Positions 13,187 through 16,130 of a stretch of DNA of 16,130 bases are shown in pieces. The notes beneath the pieces were generated by a model. The model saw only the letters and a list, made by a program, of their open reading frames with translations, had not been told where the DNA came from and did no database searches. The position numbers were made by a program, and so were the translations under genes. Source of the DNA: an uncultured Coriobacteriaceae bacterium (GTDB lineage: Bacteria; Actinomycetota; Coriobacteriia; Coriobacteriales; UMGS124); NCBI GenBank assembly GCA_900555105.1, contig USJP01000005.1, positions 1 to 16,130 of the forward strand, in the 5' to 3' direction. Positions within the stretch are counted from its first letter, which is position 1. Every line of letters begins with the position of its first letter.

Positions 13187-13981
13187 ATGCTCACACTCGA
13201 GAACATCGCGTTTGAGGCACCGGCGGGCACTGACGCCGCAGGAAAGCCCGTTCCCGGCAGGCGTATCATCGACGACCTGTCGCTGAACATCGAAGCCGGC
13301 AAGATCACGGTCATCACCGGCCCCAATGGCGGCGGCAAGTCCACGCTCGCGCGCCTCATCATGGGCATCGAGAAGCCCACGTCGGGCCGCATTGACTTTG
13401 AGGGCAAGGACATTACCGCAGCTACCATCGACGAGCGTGCTCGCATGGGCATCGGCTACGGTTTTCAGGCGCCGGCTCGCTTCAAGGGCATGAAGGTCCG
13501 CAAGCTTCTCAAACTCGCCTCGGGCAAGAAGATCTCGGCCCAGGAGTGCAACGAGTACCTGAGCGCTGTGGGCCTGTGCTCGAGCAACTACCTTATGCGT
13601 GACGTAGACAAGAGCCTCTCCGGCGGCGAGCTCAAGCGCATCGAGATTGCCACGGTGCTTGCGCGCAACCCGCGCCTGGCCATCTTCGACGAGCCCGAGG
13701 CCGGCATCGACCTCTGGAGCTTCGACAGGCTTATCGGTACGTTCCAAAAGTTCCATGATGACCAGCCCGACCACGCCCTGGTCATCATCTCGCACCAGGA
13801 GCGCATCATGGACATCGCCGACAACATCGTGGTCATCAAGGACGGCCGCGTCGATCGCCAGGGCACGCGCGAGGAGATGTTCCCCACCCTCATGATTCGC
13901 CGCCACGCCGCCAACGTCTCGTGCGGCCTGGGCACTGTTGACACCGAGCTGGGCCAGTGGTCCCTGAATCCGGAGGATTAG
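13187..13981 (+). CDS. sufC: SufC-type Fe-S assembly ATPase
   Basis: 264 residues, ATG at 13187 after AAGGAGGAG. The ABC ATPase motifs are complete: Walker A GPNGGGKST (45-53), Q-loop near Gln94, signature LSGGELKRIEI (144-154), Walker B LAIFDEPEAGIDLWS (164-178) and switch His203 (IISHQ). The DEPEAGID box and signature fit SufC rather than a transporter ATPase. An extra loop of about 12 residues lies between the first strands. SufC powers Fe-S cluster assembly on the SufB scaffold in the cytoplasm. sufB follows after 2 bases; sufD, sufS and sufU are not in the window. This two-gene form matches the minimal Suf-like (SMS) systems of anaerobes. The Fe-S proteins in the window are plausible clients in general, but no specific link can be shown. 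Confidence 0.94.
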   Translation: MLTLENIAFEAPAGTDAAGKPVPGRRIIDDLSLNIEAGKITVITGPNGGGKSTLARLIMGIEKPTSGRIDFEGKDITAATIDERARMGIGYGFQAPARFKGMKVRKLLKLASGKKISAQECNEYLSAVGLCSSNYLMRDVDKSLSGGELKRIEIATVLARNPRLAIFDEPEAGIDLWSFDRLIGTFQKFHDDQPDHALVIISHQERIMDIADNIVVIKDGRVDRQGTREEMFPTLMIRRHAANVSCGLGTVDTELGQWSLNPED

Positions 13982-13983
13982 AG

Positions 13984-14964
13984 ATGAGCGAAGAGCAGAA
14001 CACGGCTGCGGCCGCCCAGACGGGCGCCCTTGATGCGAGCGAGATCGACTCCATCACCTCCGACATGCTTCAGATTATCGCTGACATGAAGGCTGGCGAG
14101 ACCACGGGCGCCATCAACATTCGCAAGGACGGTCACCTTGCGGCCCGCCAGAACTCCGAGAACATCGTCATCACGACGAAGGAGGACCTGCCGGGCATTG
14201 ATATCAACGTCGCCCCTGGCACCCAGGGTGAGCAGCTCCACATCCCCGTGGTGCTCACCGAGAGCGGCCTCACCGACAAGGTGTACAACGACTTTTTCAT
14301 CGGCGAGGGTGCCGACGTGTACATCGTTGCTGGCTGCGGCGTGCACAACGACGGCTGCGAGGACTCCCAGCACGACGGTATTCACCGCTTCTTCCTGGGC
14401 AAGAACAGCCGCGTCGTCTACCTCGAGAAGCACTACGGCGAGGGCTCGGGCGAGGGTGCGCGCATCCTCAACCCGGTGACCGAGGTCCACATGGAGGACG
14501 GCTCCACCATGGAGATGCTCACTGTGCAGATCGAGGGCGTCTCGAGCACCGTGCGCGACACCGACTGCTACCTGGGTGCCAACTGCAAACTTACCCTCAC
14601 CGAGAAGCTCATGACCACGGGCGACCAGACCGCGACCTCCAACATGAAGGTCGTTATGGAGGGCGACGGCTCCTCCGTGCAGGTCATCAGCCGCTCGGTT
14701 GCCAAGGACAACTCGCAGCAGATCTTCAACCCGCTGGTCATCGGCGCTGCCGACTGCCGCGGTCACGTGCAGTGCGACGCCATCCTCATGGGCAAGGCCA
14801 AGGTCCGCGCTATCCCGGGCATCGAGGCCGACTCCGAGGACGCCCAGCTTGTGCACGAGGCTGCCATCGGCAAGATTGCCGGCGAGGAGATCATCAAGCT
14901 CATGACCCTGGGTCTCACCGAGGAAGAGGCCGAGGAGCAGATCATCCAGGACTTCCTGAGCTAA
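13984..14964 (+). CDS. sufB: SufB/SufD-family scaffold of the minimal Suf system
   Basis: 326 residues. The ATG at 13984 is 2 bases after the sufC stop and 7 bases after GGAGG (13972-13976); the in-frame ATG at 13957 would overlap sufC. The C-terminal part has the SufB/D core: FNPLVIGAADCRGHVQCDAI near 250-270, then IPGIEADSEDAQLVHEAAIG and a helical tail with GLTEEEAEEQII. Family proteins form a right-handed beta-helix that binds SufC and holds the nascent cluster. It is shorter than E. coli SufB (about 495 residues), mainly at the N-terminus, as in the two-gene SMS systems of anaerobes, so smsB could equally be used as a name. Cys residues near 118 and 123 (GCGVHNDGCEDS) and in the core are possible cluster ligands. 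The operon ends at the terminator at 14998. Confidence 0.9.
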   Translation: MSEEQNTAAAAQTGALDASEIDSITSDMLQIIADMKAGETTGAINIRKDGHLAARQNSENIVITTKEDLPGIDINVAPGTQGEQLHIPVVLTESGLTDKVYNDFFIGEGADVYIVAGCGVHNDGCEDSQHDGIHRFFLGKNSRVVYLEKHYGEGSGEGARILNPVTEVHMEDGSTMEMLTVQIEGVSSTVRDTDCYLGANCKLTLTEKLMTTGDQTATSNMKVVMEGDGSSVQVISRSVAKDNSQQIFNPLVIGAADCRGHVQCDAILMGKAKVRAIPGIEADSEDAQLVHEAAIGKIAGEEIIKLMTLGLTEEEAEEQIIQDFLS

Positions 14965-14997
14965 GAGAACTCCGTAAACAAGATTGCGTTCTGTCTC

Positions 14998-15041
14998 AAA
15001 GCGCACCTGTCAGGGTTTAAAGCCCGCAGGTGCGCTTTTTT
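14998..15041 (+). terminator. Rho-independent terminator of the suf operon
   Basis: GCGCACCTG (15001-15009) pairs perfectly with CAGGTGCGC (15027-15035), extended by AAA/TTT, across a 17-base loop that can itself pair (GGG/CCC), then a run of six T. Confidence 0.93.
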
Positions 15042-15170
15042 GTGTGCGGCAGGCGAAGATGACGTCGGCTGTGGTTGGGCAACGCATCTCCCGATTTGGC
15101 GCTGGAAAAGTGCCCGGGAGGGGCCGCGGGGTGTTTTGCCGCCCCGCCTAAGGAGTCTCCTGCCGCTTCT

Positions 15171-15956
15171 CTAGTGCATCCTCTGCTCGAGAAGCGCTCG
15201 GATGGTCGTGTATTTCTTCTCTGGGATTGGCAAGATTGTTCCGTTGTGCAATTCAACTTGAAAACGCGAAATGCTTGAGATGAAAGCCGGGTTGACCAGG
15301 TAACTTGCATGGCAGCGCACAAGCAGGTCTTGGTAGAGCTTGGCAATTGCCGAAAGCGACTCGGTGGCCTCATAGATGCCGTCGGATGTATGGACAAGCG
15401 CGTGACGGCCGCAACTCCCTGCATACATGATGCGCTCGTGGTCGAGGAAAATCGACGTGCGCCCTTTTGCGTGCAAGCAGACCCTGCCTGAGGCGGGAGC
15501 CCCTTCGTAGTGCACCTCCGTTCCAAAGGTCTCGTCATAATGCAGGGGATAAATGGTGTCGCGCTCATCATATGCGATGGCGTTTGAGATATGGCACAGT
15601 AGAATGCGCGGCGTCTCTTTGCAGCCTACCCAGCTGAGATGGATTCGCTGGCTTACACGGCCAGTTGCTCCAGTTGGCCAGAAGGTGTCGACAAGGAACA
15701 TCATGACTACCTCGAAGACCGAGGGGCTTCCGGTGGGAAGCACAGTGACGCTGAGGTCGTGTACTGCAAACGTCAGGTTGTTTTTCTCGGCATAGAAGGT
15801 ATTCCTGAGCGTTTCCTGCATCTGGATGATCTGACCTTCGCCGGGGCCAATCCAAAGCACGTTCGGATGGCAGGCGTTCAGAAAAGGTTCGATATCGTTG
15901 TCGTAGTACGCAAGCAGCACCCTTGCCGACAGTTCCGCGATATCCTCACTGCGCAT
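15171..15956 (-). CDS. LytTR-type regulator with a SnoaL/NTF2-like sensor domain
   Basis: 261 residues with the ATG at 15956, preceded by GGGGGTC on the minus strand. Longer in-frame starts (16025, 16037, 16124) have no ribosome site. The first 130 residues look like a SnoaL/NTF2-like alpha+beta fold: helix with LLAYYDNDIEPFL, then PNVLWIGPGEGQIIQ, and strands with FEVVMMFLVDTFW. The C-terminal half (about 155-258) is a LytTR DNA-binding domain: ERIMYAGSCGRHALVHTSDG, then CHASYLVNPAFISSISRF and GTILPIPEKKYTTIRALL. LytTR domains are usually joined to a response-regulator receiver; here the receiver is replaced by a possible small-molecule pocket, so it is probably a one-component regulator. 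Targets are not evident, since it faces away from the window's other genes; no terminator with a clear U-tract was found after 15171. Confidence 0.85.
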   Translation of the reverse strand: MRSEDIAELSARVLLAYYDNDIEPFLNACHPNVLWIGPGEGQIIQMQETLRNTFYAEKNNLTFAVHDLSVTVLPTGSPSVFEVVMMFLVDTFWPTGATGRVSQRIHLSWVGCKETPRILLCHISNAIAYDERDTIYPLHYDETFGTEVHYEGAPASGRVCLHAKGRTSIFLDHERIMYAGSCGRHALVHTSDGIYEATESLSAIAKLYQDLLVRCHASYLVNPAFISSISRFQVELHNGTILPIPEKKYTTIRALLEQRMH

Positions 15957-16130
15957 CTTGACCCCCGCGCCTCTTGTTGGTGCAATGATGGCCCTATGGG
16001 GAGGCTGGGTACGCCTCTTTGTCATGGCGCAACGCATGAAATTGGGTTTAAGATACACGGCGTTTGTCAAATTGCAGTTGGAGGATGCCTCGTGGAGAAC
16101 GGGCTTACGTATAAGAAGGCTCATTTCCAG

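Noticed and set aside
13978..15006. A 342-codon minus-strand frame opposite sufB
   Set aside because: Shadow of the strong codon bias of sufB; no motif, and it overlaps the sufB operon and part of its terminator.
15060..15170. Terminator for the LytTR-type gene
   Set aside because: A GC-rich hairpin (GCGGGG/CCCCGC near 15127-15148) exists, but no U-tract follows it on the minus strand, so it is not called.
16042..16070. Promoter for the LytTR-type gene from a minus-strand TTGACA at 16070-16065
   Set aside because: No -10-like hexamer at 16-18 bases; a TATCTT is only 9 bases away.

Overview
The window looks like a chromosomal segment of an anaerobic, high-GC actinobacterium of the class Coriobacteriia (Eggerthella, Gordonibacter, Slackia or Collinsella type). 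Three things point there: a large Tat-exported molybdopterin enzyme paired with a four-cluster ferredoxin, two multi-membrane-span regulators ending in a LuxR helix-turn-helix (a hallmark of these gut bacteria), and a minimal SufC-SufB iron-sulfur assembly pair. The genus cannot be fixed by reading alone.

Layout. (1) 1-474 is the 3' end of a DmsB-like 4Fe-4S subunit whose partner lies off the left edge. (2) 475-914 is non-coding and full of palindromes: a REP/BIME-like cluster, then a long imperfect inverted repeat. (3) 915-3803 is a clearly AT-richer island with a 12-span LuxR-type regulator and two related Tat-signal secreted proteins of unknown function, closed by a bidirectional terminator. 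(4) 3905-5488 (minus) is a second 12-span LuxR regulator, divergent from (5) 5951-10083, a two-gene operon for a catechol-dehydroxylase-like molybdopterin oxidoreductase and its ferredoxin subunit, closed by a strong terminator. The 460-base intergenic region between them carries candidate promoter and operator structures. (6) 10233-10390 is a 158-base element with 29-base inverted ends. (7) 10585-11420 is an ArsR-type repressor with a Cys-rich tail and a NifX/NifB-type cofactor-binding protein, behind two matching palindromic operators. (8) 11841-12935 is a membrane diguanylate cyclase. (9) 13187-14964 is sufC-sufB. (10) 15171-15956 (minus) is a SnoaL/NTF2-like plus LytTR regulator.

How the parts fit. 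The best-supported functional unit is the second LuxR regulator with the molybdoenzyme and ferredoxin: a membrane regulator probably senses a small molecule and switches on an exported reductase that uses it as an electron acceptor. The enzyme has no membrane-anchor subunit in the window. The first LuxR regulator with two secreted paralogs repeats the regulator-next-to-Tat-proteins layout, but its targets have no recognisable catalytic domain. The Suf pair would supply Fe-S clusters. The ArsR/NifX pair may sense or handle a metal or metal cofactor. That last link and the substrate assignments are inference.
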